NCBI GenBank assembly: GCA_947488655.1
Contig: CANKZZ010000004.1
Span: 372,001-436,000 of the forward strand
DNA: 64,000 nt
Origin: an uncultured Psychroserpens sp.
GTDB lineage: Bacteria > Bacteroidota > Bacteroidia > Flavobacteriales > Flavobacteriaceae
Reading direction: 5' to 3'
Positions 15,370 through 25,382 of this stretch are shown piece after piece (the first letter of the stretch is position 1; every line of letters begins with the position of its first letter). Made by a program: the position numbers and the translations under genes. A model generated the notes under the pieces. That model was not told where the DNA came from, did not search any database, and saw only the letters and a program-made list of their open reading frames with translations.

Positions 15370-15819
15370 TTATTTTAAAAATTTTATAGTTAATGGGTAT
15401 TCATAAAGTTCTCCATCCCTGGCTTTTAAGCTAGCAACAACAATAAATATGAGCTCTAAAATAAAACCTACAACTGCAAGAAATCCTAGAATGCCTCCAG
15501 ATATTAATAATAGAGGTGAAGGCTCATTTATAGAGACATGAAAATCATGAAACCCATGAAAATCAATAAAGTCTAAACCGTTAAAAACTTTAAATATGAA
15601 AAACGGTATTGTCAACGTCCCTATAATTAAAGCGTATAACAAAATGCTTATTTGAAAATTAATGGCTTGTTTACCGTGGGTGTCTACAAAAGGAGACTTA
15701 TCTTTATTCATAACCCATAAAATAATAGGACCTATAAAATTTCCTAACGGAATTAGAAACCTACTAAAGGTTGATAAGTGAATAAAAGTTGCGATGTTTT
15801 TTTGGTGATTTGTTGTCAT
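15370..15819 (-). CDS. DUF4870 membrane protein
   Basis: A 149-residue protein with about three hydrophobic segments and the DUF4870/Tic20-like start: A-T-F-I-H-L-S-T-F, a helix with F-I-G-P-I-I-L-W and the F-V-D-x-H-G-K-Q-A-I-N-F motif. Members are inner membrane proteins without assigned activity. It lies 83 bases upstream of padR on the same strand and may be read together with that operon. No terminator is visible between them. Confidence 0.88.
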   Translation of the reverse strand: MTTNHQKNIATFIHLSTFSRFLIPLGNFIGPIILWVMNKDKSPFVDTHGKQAINFQISILLYALIIGTLTIPFFIFKVFNGLDFIDFHGFHDFHVSINEPSPLLLISGGILGFLAVVGFILELIFIVVASLKARDGELYEYPLTIKFLK

Positions 15820-15963
15820 GATGAAAAAGCATATAGTAATTTCTTATACAAATATATGTCTTTAAAAAGGTATTATGTTACGCATAGTACTTAAATTTAA
15901 CATAATATTAACAAATTGTAGTTCCAATTATTTTCAATATTTTAGCCTAAATATCTAGTATCT

Positions 15964-16419
15964 ATGAACGTTTCTCCGAGTAAACTCAATACCTTTTTAT
16001 TATTTAAACTACCATCTGCCTTTTTTTGTGGAGTACGCGCAAAATTTATTAGTGATACAACCTGTGTTGCATCTGTAAAGCATAGATGGCTTAATCAAAA
16101 TCCTTTTAATTCTATGTTTTGGGCAGTACAAGGTATGGCTGCAGAGTTATCTACAGGAGTTTTAGTTATGTCTAAAGCAAAATCTAGCGGTCAAAAAATT
16201 TCTATGCTCGTAGCTACAAATAATGCAACGTTTACAAAAAAAGCAACTGGTAGGATTACCTTTACTTGCGACGAAGGTCTTAAGGTAGATGATGCTATCA
16301 CCAAGGCAATAGCTACAGGAGAAGGACAAACCGTTTGGCTAAATTCTAAAGGAGTTAATAAAGATGGCGCGCAAGTTTCAAATTTTAATTTTGAGTGGAC
16401 ACTTAAGGTAAAGTCTTAG
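15964..16419 (+). CDS. DUF4442 hotdog-fold (thioesterase-like) protein
   Basis: A 151-residue cytoplasmic protein matching DUF4442: N-terminal K-L-P-S-A-F-F-C-G-V-R, then N-P-F-N-S-M-F-W-A-V-Q-G-M-A-A-E-L-S-T-G. That last helix and loop is the hotdog active-site region where thioesterases carry their acidic residue (Glu at A-A-E). Acyl-CoA hydrolysis is plausible but unproven. It is transcribed away from the DUF4870 gene. Confidence 0.8.
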   Translation: MNVSPSKLNTFLLFKLPSAFFCGVRAKFISDTTCVASVKHRWLNQNPFNSMFWAVQGMAAELSTGVLVMSKAKSSGQKISMLVATNNATFTKKATGRITFTCDEGLKVDDAITKAIATGEGQTVWLNSKGVNKDGAQVSNFNFEWTLKVKS

Positions 16420-16536
16420 TTGTCATTTAGTTATTGATTTTTTGATTAGAGTTTATTTTGGTTATTTTTATAATACTATGTAACAAATACATAAATCATT
16501 CAACATATAGTTAATCAATAAATAAACAATCAAAAA

Positions 16537-17334
16537 ATGACATCACACGAAATAGATTACAGAATTTACGGAGAAGAAATGCAGTATGTCGAGATAGAAC
16601 TCGATCCGCAAGAAGGCGTTATCGCAGAAGCTGGTAGCTTTATGATGATGGACGATGGTATAAAAATGGAAACCATCTTTGGTGACGGTTCTCAAAAAGA
16701 TACTGGTTTCTTCGGAAAAATATTAGGCGCAGGCAAGCGTATTCTCACAGGTGAAAACCTATTTATGACTGCTTTTTATAATAACCTTACAGGTAAACGT
16801 AATGTTTCATTTGCATCACCTTATCCAGGAAAAATTATCCCAATAGATTTAACCGAGTATAACGGAAAATTTATTTGTCAAAAAGATGCTTTCTTGTGTG
16901 CAGCAAAGGGTGTAAGTGTTGGTATTGAGTTTTCTAAAAAATTGGGACGTGGCCTTTTTGGAGGAGAAGGGTTTATTATGCAAAAGTTAGAAGGAGATGG
17001 TATGGCATTTGTTCATGCAGGAGGTACTACAGCAAGAAAAGTTTTACAAGCAGGAGAAACGATTAGAGTAGATACAGGTTGTATAATTGGCTTTACTCAA
17101 AGCGTAGATTACGATATAGAATTTATTGGAGGTATTAAAAATACGGTGTTTGGTGGAGAAGGTTTATTTTACGCAAAATTACAAGGACCTGGAGTTGTCT
17201 ATATACAATCGTTGCCATTTAGTAGATTAGCAGGACGTGTTCTGGCATCATTACCAAAAGGCGGAAATAGTAAAGGAGAAGGCAGTATACTTGGAGGATT
17301 GGGCGATATTCTGGATGGTGATAATCGATTTTGA
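16537..17334 (+). CDS. AIM24/TIGR00266-family protein
   Basis: A 265-residue protein of the mitochondrial-biogenesis AIM24 family, a double beta-helix with Gly-rich turns: [27 protein letters not shown] and [10 protein letters not shown]. Length is usual. The function is unknown; a role in membrane or lipid organisation is assumed for the family. It follows the DUF4442 gene by 117 bases on the same strand. It has no signal peptide. Confidence 0.92.
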   Translation: MTSHEIDYRIYGEEMQYVEIELDPQEGVIAEAGSFMMMDDGIKMETIFGDGSQKDTGFFGKILGAGKRILTGENLFMTAFYNNLTGKRNVSFASPYPGKIIPIDLTEYNGKFICQKDAFLCAAKGVSVGIEFSKKLGRGLFGGEGFIMQKLEGDGMAFVHAGGTTARKVLQAGETIRVDTGCIIGFTQSVDYDIEFIGGIKNTVFGGEGLFYAKLQGPGVVYIQSLPFSRLAGRVLASLPKGGNSKGEGSILGGLGDILDGDNRF

Positions 17335-17460
17335 TAGCTACAATTCCTTTATTGATAATGCAAATAACCAAAAATATTATGTGCTTATTCAAATTAAATA
17401 GTAAGATTTGAATGAAGTTCATATGTTTGTTACATACTAATACTATTCTAAATTTAAAAT

Positions 17461-20427
17461 ATGAAATATTTCTACACACTTCTTTTTTTAGTTTTTTCTT
17501 TTCAATTATCACAATCTCAAACAATTACATTTACAGATTTAGAATTCAAAAATTATCTTGTTAATGAAATTTGTGCAGATTTAGATAATGATAGCTATTT
17601 AGATAGTGATGTAGATTCTAATAATGATGGAGAAATACAAGTATCTGAAGCTCAAGCAGTATTTTTATTAGAAATTAATCAAAACTGTAATGCAACTATT
17701 CTTGATGGGCTTTCTGAGTTTTCTAATCTTAATGAGTTTAGATGTATCAACTCTAATGTTATAAATCTCAATCTTGATTTTATAACCCAAATTGGAGATA
17801 TTGAGATCTCAGAAAACAATAATTTATTAAGTATTGATTTAAGTCAATTTGTAGTTGGCACAGGTAACGTCTATTGTAATAGCAATCCTCAGCTTGAAAC
17901 TATAGACATTAATAATCTGGAATCAGTAGGTAGGTCTCTTAACTTTAGTCAAAATGGTACATCGAGTAATTTATTAACAGACCTTGATTTGAGTAGTCTA
18001 CAATCTGTAAATTCTTATTTATTTATAACCTATAATAATGCAGGACAGCCTATTAGTATAGACCTTTCTAGTCTAACAAATGTTAATCAATTATTACAAA
18101 TTTCTTATAATAACTTAGGGAGTATTGATCTTAGTAACCTAACTACAATACACGGTTTGTATTTTAGATATAACACAACAATTACAGATTTAAATTTGGG
18201 GAATGTTATCTCCAATGATTTCTACTTTACATCATCAGATGAGATTAGTATTCAAGGTTCAAGTTTAACGACTATTAATCTGCAAAACTTAGTATCATCT
18301 GTTGAAAGAATTGTGATTGGTAATTCGGTCGAAACTATGGATGTTAATTTAGATGCTCTCGTAGAAGTTGATGGTGATATAACTTTAACCTATGATTCGG
18401 CAGAAGTGAATTTACCAAGTCTTGAAGATGCAGGTATTACTATTGCTGGAGATATTCAAAGTATTAGCTTGCCTTCTCTAATTAATGGTGGTGTTTTCGT
18501 AAATACAGACAACGATAATCTCAATTCAATAGATTTAAGCAGCCTGACAACTGGAGGTGTTTATCTCAATAACAATCAACTAACAAGTCTTAATTTGAGT
18601 AATTTAGTTAACGCTACTGAAATTTCTGTAACCAATAATCAATTAGATTCCATTGATTTATCGAGCTTAGAAACCGCATCTTCAATTAAACTTAATAATA
18701 ATCAATTAAATCAATTCGTACTGAATGGTGTAGATTTGGGTCTTCTAAATTTAGCTGGAAATGCTTTAAGTAGCTTGGATTTGGAAAGCGTTTCTCTATC
18801 TACATTGTACATATTTGATTCTCAATTAAACGAATTGGATTTAAGTACTGTTTTGATGAATAATTTAATCATTAATAATGATCCAAGCTTGACATCTCTA
18901 AATCTTAAAAATGGACAAATTATTAATAATCTAACGTTTACTGACTTACCAAATCTAGTATATATTTGTGTTGATAATGAAGAAGAAGATTATGTCAATA
19001 GTAAGTTGATAGAATTTGAAATGACCAATTGTATTGCTAATTATTACTGTTCATTTGTGCCTGGAGGGCGATACTATACGGTTGAGGGTATAAATAATAA
19101 TGATATGGATAATGATGGATGTGAAATAACAGATTTACCTTTTCCTAATATGAATTATCATATTACCAATGGAACTATTGAAGCCACAATAATCTCAGAT
19201 GAAACTGGAGGATATTCAGTAGCGGTTCAAGATGGTTTGCATTCTATTACACCACTATTTGAAAACATAAATTACTATAATATTAATCCCTCAAATTTAG
19301 TAGTTAACTTCCCAGTAGACGTTAGTCCTTACAACCAAAATTTTTGTGTTACTCCAAATGGTGTTCACAATGACTTAGAGATTTTTATTGTGCCAATAAC
19401 AGACGCTAGACCAGGTTTTGATTCACAATATAAACTCTTATATCGTAATATAGGAACTACTATGTTATCTGGAAATGTTACATTTAATTACAGTTTTGAT
19501 AGTGATTATATGGAGTATGTAGATGCAATACCTTCGGAAACATCAGTTACCAATTCTATCTTGTCTTGGGATTATGTAGATTTGTTACCTTTTGAGACTA
19601 GAGAGATTCTAACAACATTTACTTTAAACACACCTACAGATATTGATTTCCCTCTAGATTCTGGAGATGAGCTTAATTTTGAAGCTATAATTTATCCTTT
19701 ACAAGATGACGAAACTCCAAATAATAACGATTTCGGCTTAAAGCAAATTGTCGTTAATTCTTTTGATCCAAACGATATCACATGTTTAGAAGGTGAAACC
19801 ATTGCTCCAGAAAGAGTAGGTGAGTACGTGCATTACTTAATTCGTTTTGAAAATCTCGGTACTGCTAATGCCACGAATGTCGTTGTGAAAAACACAATAG
19901 ATGATTCAAAATTTGATATAAATACATTAGTGCCTATTAATGGAAGTCACGATTATTATACAAGAATAAATGAGCAAAACGAAGTTGAGTTTATTTTTGA
20001 AAATATTAATCTACCTTTTGATGATGCAACAAATGATGGTTACGTATTTTATAAAATTAAAACTTTAGAAAGCTTGGTGCTTGGAGATGATTTTTCAAAT
20101 CTAGCAGAAATTTATTTCGATTTTAATGCTCCAATAATTACTAATACTTACACTACAGAAATAGCCGAAGATAATTTAAGTGTTTTAGATTTAAACCAGA
20201 TTAAAACGATTGCATATCCAAATCCAGTAAATGATATTTTAACAATTGAAAGTGATGCTGTAATAGAACAAACAACACTTTATGATATTAACGGAAGAAT
20301 CATATCTAACTCAAGTTTCAATAAATCTTTAAAACAATTAGACATGAGTCCTCTCGAATCTGGAATTTACTTTTTAAAACTAGAATCAAATTCTCAAATA
20401 GAGACCATAAAGGTGGTTAAGAAGTAG
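17461..20427 (+). CDS. Large secreted leucine-rich-repeat protein with type IX sorting domain
   Basis: A 988-residue protein with a signal peptide (cleavage near SQS-Q, residue 20). Residues about 40-60 are very rich in Asp/Asn (D-N-D-S-Y-L-D-S-D) and resemble Ca-binding dockerin or EF-type loops. Residues about 60-520 form an irregular leucine-rich repeat array with recurring I-D-L-S-S-L and N-x-L-x-S-L-x-L. The second half has DUF11-like Ig modules (F-D-P-N-D-I-T-C...) typical of flavobacterial surface proteins. The last ~75 residues are a type A sorting domain (Y-P-N-P-V-N, G-I-Y-F-L-K). It is likely cell-surface attached or released. A terminator follows. Confidence 0.88.
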   Translation: MKYFYTLLFLVFSFQLSQSQTITFTDLEFKNYLVNEICADLDNDSYLDSDVDSNNDGEIQVSEAQAVFLLEINQNCNATILDGLSEFSNLNEFRCINSNVINLNLDFITQIGDIEISENNNLLSIDLSQFVVGTGNVYCNSNPQLETIDINNLESVGRSLNFSQNGTSSNLLTDLDLSSLQSVNSYLFITYNNAGQPISIDLSSLTNVNQLLQISYNNLGSIDLSNLTTIHGLYFRYNTTITDLNLGNVISNDFYFTSSDEISIQGSSLTTINLQNLVSSVERIVIGNSVETMDVNLDALVEVDGDITLTYDSAEVNLPSLEDAGITIAGDIQSISLPSLINGGVFVNTDNDNLNSIDLSSLTTGGVYLNNNQLTSLNLSNLVNATEISVTNNQLDSIDLSSLETASSIKLNNNQLNQFVLNGVDLGLLNLAGNALSSLDLESVSLSTLYIFDSQLNELDLSTVLMNNLIINNDPSLTSLNLKNGQIINNLTFTDLPNLVYICVDNEEEDYVNSKLIEFEMTNCIANYYCSFVPGGRYYTVEGINNNDMDNDGCEITDLPFPNMNYHITNGTIEATIISDETGGYSVAVQDGLHSITPLFENINYYNINPSNLVVNFPVDVSPYNQNFCVTPNGVHNDLEIFIVPITDARPGFDSQYKLLYRNIGTTMLSGNVTFNYSFDSDYMEYVDAIPSETSVTNSILSWDYVDLLPFETREILTTFTLNTPTDIDFPLDSGDELNFEAIIYPLQDDETPNNNDFGLKQIVVNSFDPNDITCLEGETIAPERVGEYVHYLIRFENLGTANATNVVVKNTIDDSKFDINTLVPINGSHDYYTRINEQNEVEFIFENINLPFDDATNDGYVFYKIKTLESLVLGDDFSNLAEIYFDFNAPIITNTYTTEIAEDNLSVLDLNQIKTIAYPNPVNDILTIESDAVIEQTTLYDINGRIISNSSFNKSLKQLDMSPLESGIYFLKLESNSQIETIKVVKK

Positions 20428-20461
20428 ATTAGTTTATAATTTTGGACTAAATAATATGTGT

Positions 20462-20492
20462 AAAAGGCTTTGTTGATAACATAGCCTTTTTT
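20462..20492 (+). terminator. Rho-independent terminator
   Basis: AAAAGGCT, a 14-base loop and AGCCTTTT followed by TT, placed 35 bases after the secreted LRR gene. Confidence 0.7.
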
Positions 20493-20563
20493 AGTTTTAC
20501 TAGATAAAGTATGTCAAGAATCATATCTTTACTTAAATATTTTATTAGCCCTCTACCAGCCAT

Positions 20564-22138
20564 ATGAAAATAGTTTTATCAATTTTAATTATAATATTTA
20601 ATTTAACTATAAATGCTCAGAAACAAGATCTAAATATGTATTCAAAATATTTAGATTCTGCCAAAAACACATATGATGATCAACCTAAATTGGCAACAGC
20701 ATATTTAGACTCCATTCCACAACCTGTAGAACTAAATATTAATGGAAATCTTGCAGAATATTATAAATTAAGAGGCTTTATTAGCGATAGATTGAATAAT
20801 AGAGCCGAGATTTTTCAAAACTTTCTCATGGCTCTTAAATATGCTAAAGTTGAAAAGAACAATGATGTAGCTGGATTAGCCTCTTTAGAATTGTTCTATA
20901 ACACGTATTTTATTAGCAAAAGTAAAGACTCAACAGCCTTTGATTATCTAAAAGACGCAGAACTGTATTTTAAAAAAGCAAATAACCAAAATGGCCTTGT
21001 CGAAGTTGAGCAAATGTATGCTTACATTGAAATGTATCAGGAAAATTATGATAAAAGTAACGACCTAATATTACAGCACCTTCCCAAATATGAGAATATT
21101 AAAGATGATGGTTATTATCATATGTATGCCTTATTCATGTTAAGTTCAAATTACATACATCAAGAAGATTTGAACAATTCACATAAATATTTTAAACGCA
21201 TTAAGTCTTTAAAACAAGATACAACCATATCAAAACATCTATTAGATCTGCATAAAGTTTCATTAAACACTTGTATAGCCTATTATCATCTCGAAACGAA
21301 AGCTTTGGATTCTACTCGCCATTATTTAAAACAAGCTGAACAGCAGAGATACGCAATGGGTAATAGTGATATAGAACTTTATTTCAAAGTATTTGCAGAT
21401 TATTATAACCAAATTGGAGATTTAAGCAAAAAAGCACAATATGTCGATTCTCTAGCACTCTTTCAAACAGAATTATTAGATAAGAATGTAACAGCAAGTT
21501 TAAAAATTAATAAATCTCTAGAACAATCTGAAAATCTTTTAGAAAGCGAGTCTAATAAAAAGGTGCTAAATAGAAATTTGGCAATTATAATTTCCTGCAT
21601 ACTATTGGTCTTTCTATTATTAGTAATTATTAATTATAATAAAGTTAAAAAAACCATTGAAGGCTACGTTAGCAGAGAGAAAAACTCACATCATTTAAAA
21701 TCAAGCAATGAAAAGCTAAAAGTAAAAGTTGTAGGTTTAGAGCAGTATATTTTAAAAGTAAAAGATGAGGTAAAAGTAATTTCTACAGTAACAGAACCTT
21801 TGGAGTTACGTAAAAACATTAAAGAACTTTATAAAGATATTCATCTTAAATCTACTACCGAACTTACAAATGGAGAAAGTCATTTAGATTTAATTAATGA
21901 GCTAAATGTTGAGTTTTTTGCAAGAATAAAGGAGCTTCACCCAGAGTTAAACGATTCTGAAATTATCATATGTTATTATATATACACTGGTTTTAAAAAT
22001 AAAGAAATAGCTAGCTTTCTTAATGTTTCAATTAGGTCTGTAGAAAGTAAACGCTATAGAATTGCTAAAAAATTAAATATCGACTCTAATCAAATTAGTT
22101 TAGCAGAATATCTTCAAATCACATTTAAAGAATCTTAA
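20564..22138 (+). CDS. TPR-containing membrane regulator with LuxR-type HTH
   Basis: A 524-residue protein. A signal peptide (ending near NAQ, residue 19) leads into a periplasmic helical region with tetratricopeptide-like repeats (about 25-320). One membrane helix follows at about 336-357, then a cytoplasmic coiled coil. The last ~65 residues are a LuxR/GerE HTH (L-N-D-S-E-I-I-I-C-Y-Y-I...K-N-K-E-I-A, R-S-V-E-S-K-R-Y-R-I-A-K-K-L). This is a one-protein route from periplasm to DNA, common in flavobacteria. It lies between two type IX-secreted protein genes on the same strand, so one of them may be its target; that is inference. Confidence 0.88.
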   Translation: MKIVLSILIIIFNLTINAQKQDLNMYSKYLDSAKNTYDDQPKLATAYLDSIPQPVELNINGNLAEYYKLRGFISDRLNNRAEIFQNFLMALKYAKVEKNNDVAGLASLELFYNTYFISKSKDSTAFDYLKDAELYFKKANNQNGLVEVEQMYAYIEMYQENYDKSNDLILQHLPKYENIKDDGYYHMYALFMLSSNYIHQEDLNNSHKYFKRIKSLKQDTTISKHLLDLHKVSLNTCIAYYHLETKALDSTRHYLKQAEQQRYAMGNSDIELYFKVFADYYNQIGDLSKKAQYVDSLALFQTELLDKNVTASLKINKSLEQSENLLESESNKKVLNRNLAIIISCILLVFLLLVIINYNKVKKTIEGYVSREKNSHHLKSSNEKLKVKVVGLEQYILKVKDEVKVISTVTEPLELRKNIKELYKDIHLKSTTELTNGESHLDLINELNVEFFARIKELHPELNDSEIIICYYIYTGFKNKEIASFLNVSIRSVESKRYRIAKKLNIDSNQISLAEYLQITFKES

Positions 22139-22345
22139 TTATTTTAAAACAATTTCAAAAATGGCCTAGTTGAGATAAAGTTCTAAGTTGAAATTTTCAT
22201 GACTGGATTTTCAAAATTCGGTTCAAATTCTTTCTAAAAAATAAATTTTCAGGTTTGCGTAGTAGATGCGTAGTCCAATTTTACAGTAAAATTGAGACTT
22301 TGTGGATATTTACAACTGCTATTTATTTTATAAAAAATTTTAATC

Positions 22346-24916
22346 ATGAAAAAACTTTACACTTTTACTTTATGCTTGTTTTCTATGTTTATGTATTCGC
22401 AAACCATAGATTACAAAAATGCGCCTTTAAAAAAAGGTAGCAATTATTTTGATGTTGTTAATCAAATGAGGCAGGAACTTGCACCTTTAAAAAGAAGTAC
22501 ATCAAAAACAGATATTAAAAAGATTAAACAATTTGAGCGCTGGGCATTCTATTGGAAAGACCGTGTAGATTTAGATGGAAATTTTCCAAATGAGTTATTA
22601 GGATATTATAATGCAGGCTTAATTAATGCTGATGGATCATTAAATTTTGATGCTAATACGTCTTTAGGTAGATCTTCTCAAAGCCTTCAAACGTGGTCAA
22701 ACGTTGGTCCACAAACAGTGCCAGATGCTAATGGCTATCCAAATGCACCACAAATGGGTAGGCTAACTAGTTATAAAAAATTTAATAAAGTACCTGAGTC
22801 GCAAAGTGTATTATTTGTAACTGCGCCAGATGGTGGGATTTGGAAATCGACAGACAACGGATCAACTTGGTTGCCTAAATTAGATCAAATCGCAGGTATA
22901 GGTGTCACAGATCTTAATAGTCACTCAGATGATGCTAATAATCCAGGAACCATATATGTTTCAACTGGAGATTATGATGGTGGACATATAAAATCTATAG
23001 GTGTTTTAAAATCTACAGATTTTGGAGAAACATACCAATCAACAAGTTTGTCTTTTAATTTAGATGAACAAGAATCAACATCAAATTTGATAGTTATAAA
23101 TGCAAACACGGTTATAGTTGGTACAAATAAATACATAAAAAAAACAACTGATGGTGGCGCAACATGGACAAATAAATATGCACACGAATATAACGATGCT
23201 GCAATTGGAAAGTTTCATAGAAACGGGTCAAATATAATGGCTTGTGATAGTTGGGGAGGTTTATTGTTTTCTTCGGATAATGGTGAAAATTGGATTCAGT
23301 TATTAATTGAAGGGTCTAATTATACCAGACATGCATCAACATCTGATGCTGCAACCGGTATTTTTTATGTACAAAACGAAGCTGGACAAGTATTTACTTA
23401 TAATCCAGCAGCATCTTCACCATCTCTAACTGCTCTTGGAATTCCTACAACAAATTACAACTCTCAAGGCACCTATAATCAAGCTATAGCTGTAAAAAAT
23501 GGTTTAATCATTAGTGCAGGAGTAGATGCTATTAACTCAGATAATAATGGTGGTATTTGGTATACAACCTTAAATAACTCCTGGCAAGATAATACTTCAG
23601 AAGGTTCTTATGGTCATGCAGATATTCATGAAATGGGAGCACAACCAGGTTCTAATTATGATTTTTGGGCAGTGAATGATGGTGGATTGATTTATTTTAA
23701 CTACTCAGGTATTGCAGATGAAAAACCAACTGTTAGTTATATTTCAGATGGTGTAATCGTAACTCAAATATATTCTGTAGCGATTTCACCACTTAGTGAA
23801 GACCATAAATTAATTGGTAATCAAGATAATGATGGTTATAGTTTAGAAATGAAAAATGGTACGTTACAATGGGTTTCTGCCTTAGCTGGTGATGGTACTT
23901 GTACTGCTATAGATTATAATAATCCTCAAATTCGTTATCTAGGCGCACAAAATGGAGCTTTAAGTAGAACCGATAATGGTTATCCAACTTACGATGCTGC
24001 ATTAGATTTAACAACGCCTACAACTGGAGCACCATTTGTATGGACATTAAAAATGAATACAACCACGTCTACTACTTTGTATGGTGGTTTTGCTGAAGTT
24101 TATAAAACGACAGATAAAGGTGAAACTTGGTCTAATCTAAACTCTGGTGCAGGACAAATATCGTATATAGAAACACATGGTGATAACTTATTGGTTATTG
24201 GAGCTAATGGAGCTAAAAAGTCTAGTAATGATGGTGTAGCTTGGTCAGATGTTTCAGAGCCAGAAGCTAGTGCAAAATTAAATTCACTATCCTTAGACCA
24301 AAACAATAGCAATACTATTTATGCAACCGTTGGAGGTTATGTTGATGGATCTAAAGTATTTAAATCAACAAATGGTGGAAGCTCTTGGACAAACATTTCG
24401 GCTGGATTGCCAAATGTAAAAATGACACAAGTGATTTTAAAACAAAACCAAGGTGCTAACGAGATACTTTTCGCAGGTACAGAAATTGGAGCTTATTTTA
24501 AAGTAGGTACTGGTAACTGGGAAAAACTTGGTCAAGGCTTGCCTAATGTTAATATTAGCGATATCGAAATTAACTACACAGTAGATAAATTAGTTGCTGC
24601 GACCTATGGTCGTGGGCTTTGGGAAATTAGTATTAACAACAATACACTTGGTGTTAATGAATTAACGGTTTCAGATAATGAGGTACCAGTTATTTTTCCT
24701 AATCCTGTATTAGAAGATAACTTAAACATTAAAATACCTAACAGTAGAGACTCTTATAATTATGTTATGTATAATGTTGTAGGAGGTATTGTTTCTAAAG
24801 GTCAACTTAATCCAGGAGTAAACACTATTGATGTTAAAAGCATAGCAACAGGTGTTTACGTTGTGAGAATGGTTAATGGAAATTACGTTTCTACCCAAAA
24901 GGTAATTATAAATTAA
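22346..24916 (+). CDS. Secreted BNR/Asp-box repeat protein with type IX sorting domain
   Basis: An 856-residue protein with a signal peptide (MKKLYTFTLCLFSMFMYSQ). It then carries a beta-propeller built from BNR/Asp-box repeats of the sortilin (VPS10) and sialidase type: S-T-D-N-G-S-T-W, T-T-D-G-G-A-T-W, S-S-D-N-G-E-N-W, T-T-D-K-G-E-T-W, S-T-N-G-G-S-S-W. The last ~80 residues are a type A sorting domain (F-P-N-P-V, G-V-Y-V-V-R, T-Q-K-V-I). Sialidase activity is not implied: the Arg triad is not obvious. It is likely exported to the surface. Confidence 0.9.
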   Translation: MKKLYTFTLCLFSMFMYSQTIDYKNAPLKKGSNYFDVVNQMRQELAPLKRSTSKTDIKKIKQFERWAFYWKDRVDLDGNFPNELLGYYNAGLINADGSLNFDANTSLGRSSQSLQTWSNVGPQTVPDANGYPNAPQMGRLTSYKKFNKVPESQSVLFVTAPDGGIWKSTDNGSTWLPKLDQIAGIGVTDLNSHSDDANNPGTIYVSTGDYDGGHIKSIGVLKSTDFGETYQSTSLSFNLDEQESTSNLIVINANTVIVGTNKYIKKTTDGGATWTNKYAHEYNDAAIGKFHRNGSNIMACDSWGGLLFSSDNGENWIQLLIEGSNYTRHASTSDAATGIFYVQNEAGQVFTYNPAASSPSLTALGIPTTNYNSQGTYNQAIAVKNGLIISAGVDAINSDNNGGIWYTTLNNSWQDNTSEGSYGHADIHEMGAQPGSNYDFWAVNDGGLIYFNYSGIADEKPTVSYISDGVIVTQIYSVAISPLSEDHKLIGNQDNDGYSLEMKNGTLQWVSALAGDGTCTAIDYNNPQIRYLGAQNGALSRTDNGYPTYDAALDLTTPTTGAPFVWTLKMNTTTSTTLYGGFAEVYKTTDKGETWSNLNSGAGQISYIETHGDNLLVIGANGAKKSSNDGVAWSDVSEPEASAKLNSLSLDQNNSNTIYATVGGYVDGSKVFKSTNGGSSWTNISAGLPNVKMTQVILKQNQGANEILFAGTEIGAYFKVGTGNWEKLGQGLPNVNISDIEINYTVDKLVAATYGRGLWEISINNNTLGVNELTVSDNEVPVIFPNPVLEDNLNIKIPNSRDSYNYVMYNVVGGIVSKGQLNPGVNTIDVKSIATGVYVVRMVNGNYVSTQKVIIN

Positions 24917-24937
24917 TTGCATAATTAATCAATTATT

Positions 24938-24975
24938 AAAAGGTCTAAAAAGTAAAATTTTTTAGACCTTTTTCT
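24938..24975 (+). terminator. Rho-independent terminator
   Basis: AAAAGGTCTAAAAA pairs with TTTTTAGACCTTTT and is followed by more T. It closes the BNR gene. Confidence 0.9.
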
Positions 24976-25094
24976 GTTAAACTTTTGTTCACAGCTTATT
25001 TTTAAGCATATTTTTTACTACATTTATAAAGTAATATTTAAAACAAAGCCTATATAACATATCTACTTTTATTTAACCTAAAACTAAAAAAATA

Positions 25095-25292
25095 ATGGCA
25101 AGAGCAATGTTTGAGTACACTAAAACTGTACTTAGTAAAGTCAGTTTTGACAGCACATTGTTTTGTAAAGAATTACAAAAAGCACTTCAAAGATTATTAC
25201 CGTATGAAATTGAAGAGCTAAAGATTTACATCAAATCTTTAATTTTACAGAACCCAGATTTAAATCAATGTTTAATCTTATTAAAATCATAA
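25095..25292 (+). CDS. Small conserved Bacteroidota protein of unknown function
   Basis: A 65-residue protein starting MARAMFEYTKTVLSKVSFD and containing L-F-C-K-E-L-Q-K-A-L and L-L-P-Y-E-I-E-E-L, two or three amphipathic helices with two Cys residues. I recognise this as a short, strongly conserved hypothetical protein found across flavobacteria, without a known function. It is a stand-alone gene with its own strong terminator immediately after the stop. It has no signal peptide. Confidence 0.8.
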   Translation: MARAMFEYTKTVLSKVSFDSTLFCKELQKALQRLLPYEIEELKIYIKSLILQNPDLNQCLILLKS

Positions 25293-25328
25293 AAAAAAAA
25301 GCGACTCTCGAGTCGCTTTTTTTTTGAA
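25290..25328. terminator. Strong hairpin terminator
   Basis: AAAAGCGACTC, loop TC, GAGTCGCTTTT with long A and T runs on the two sides. It directly follows the 65-residue gene and could work in both directions. Confidence 0.9.
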
Positions 25329-25382
25329 TTAATAGTTCTTAATTTTTTCTAGACATTGTACCTTTACCAAAAGTTATAAATT

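Noticed and set aside
17219-17524. Minus-strand 101-codon frame across the AIM24 and LRR genes
   Set aside because: It overlaps two well-supported genes and has no signal or domain.
22255-22440. 61-codon frame before and inside the BNR gene
   Set aside because: It is out of frame with the clear signal peptide at 22346 and contains no motif.
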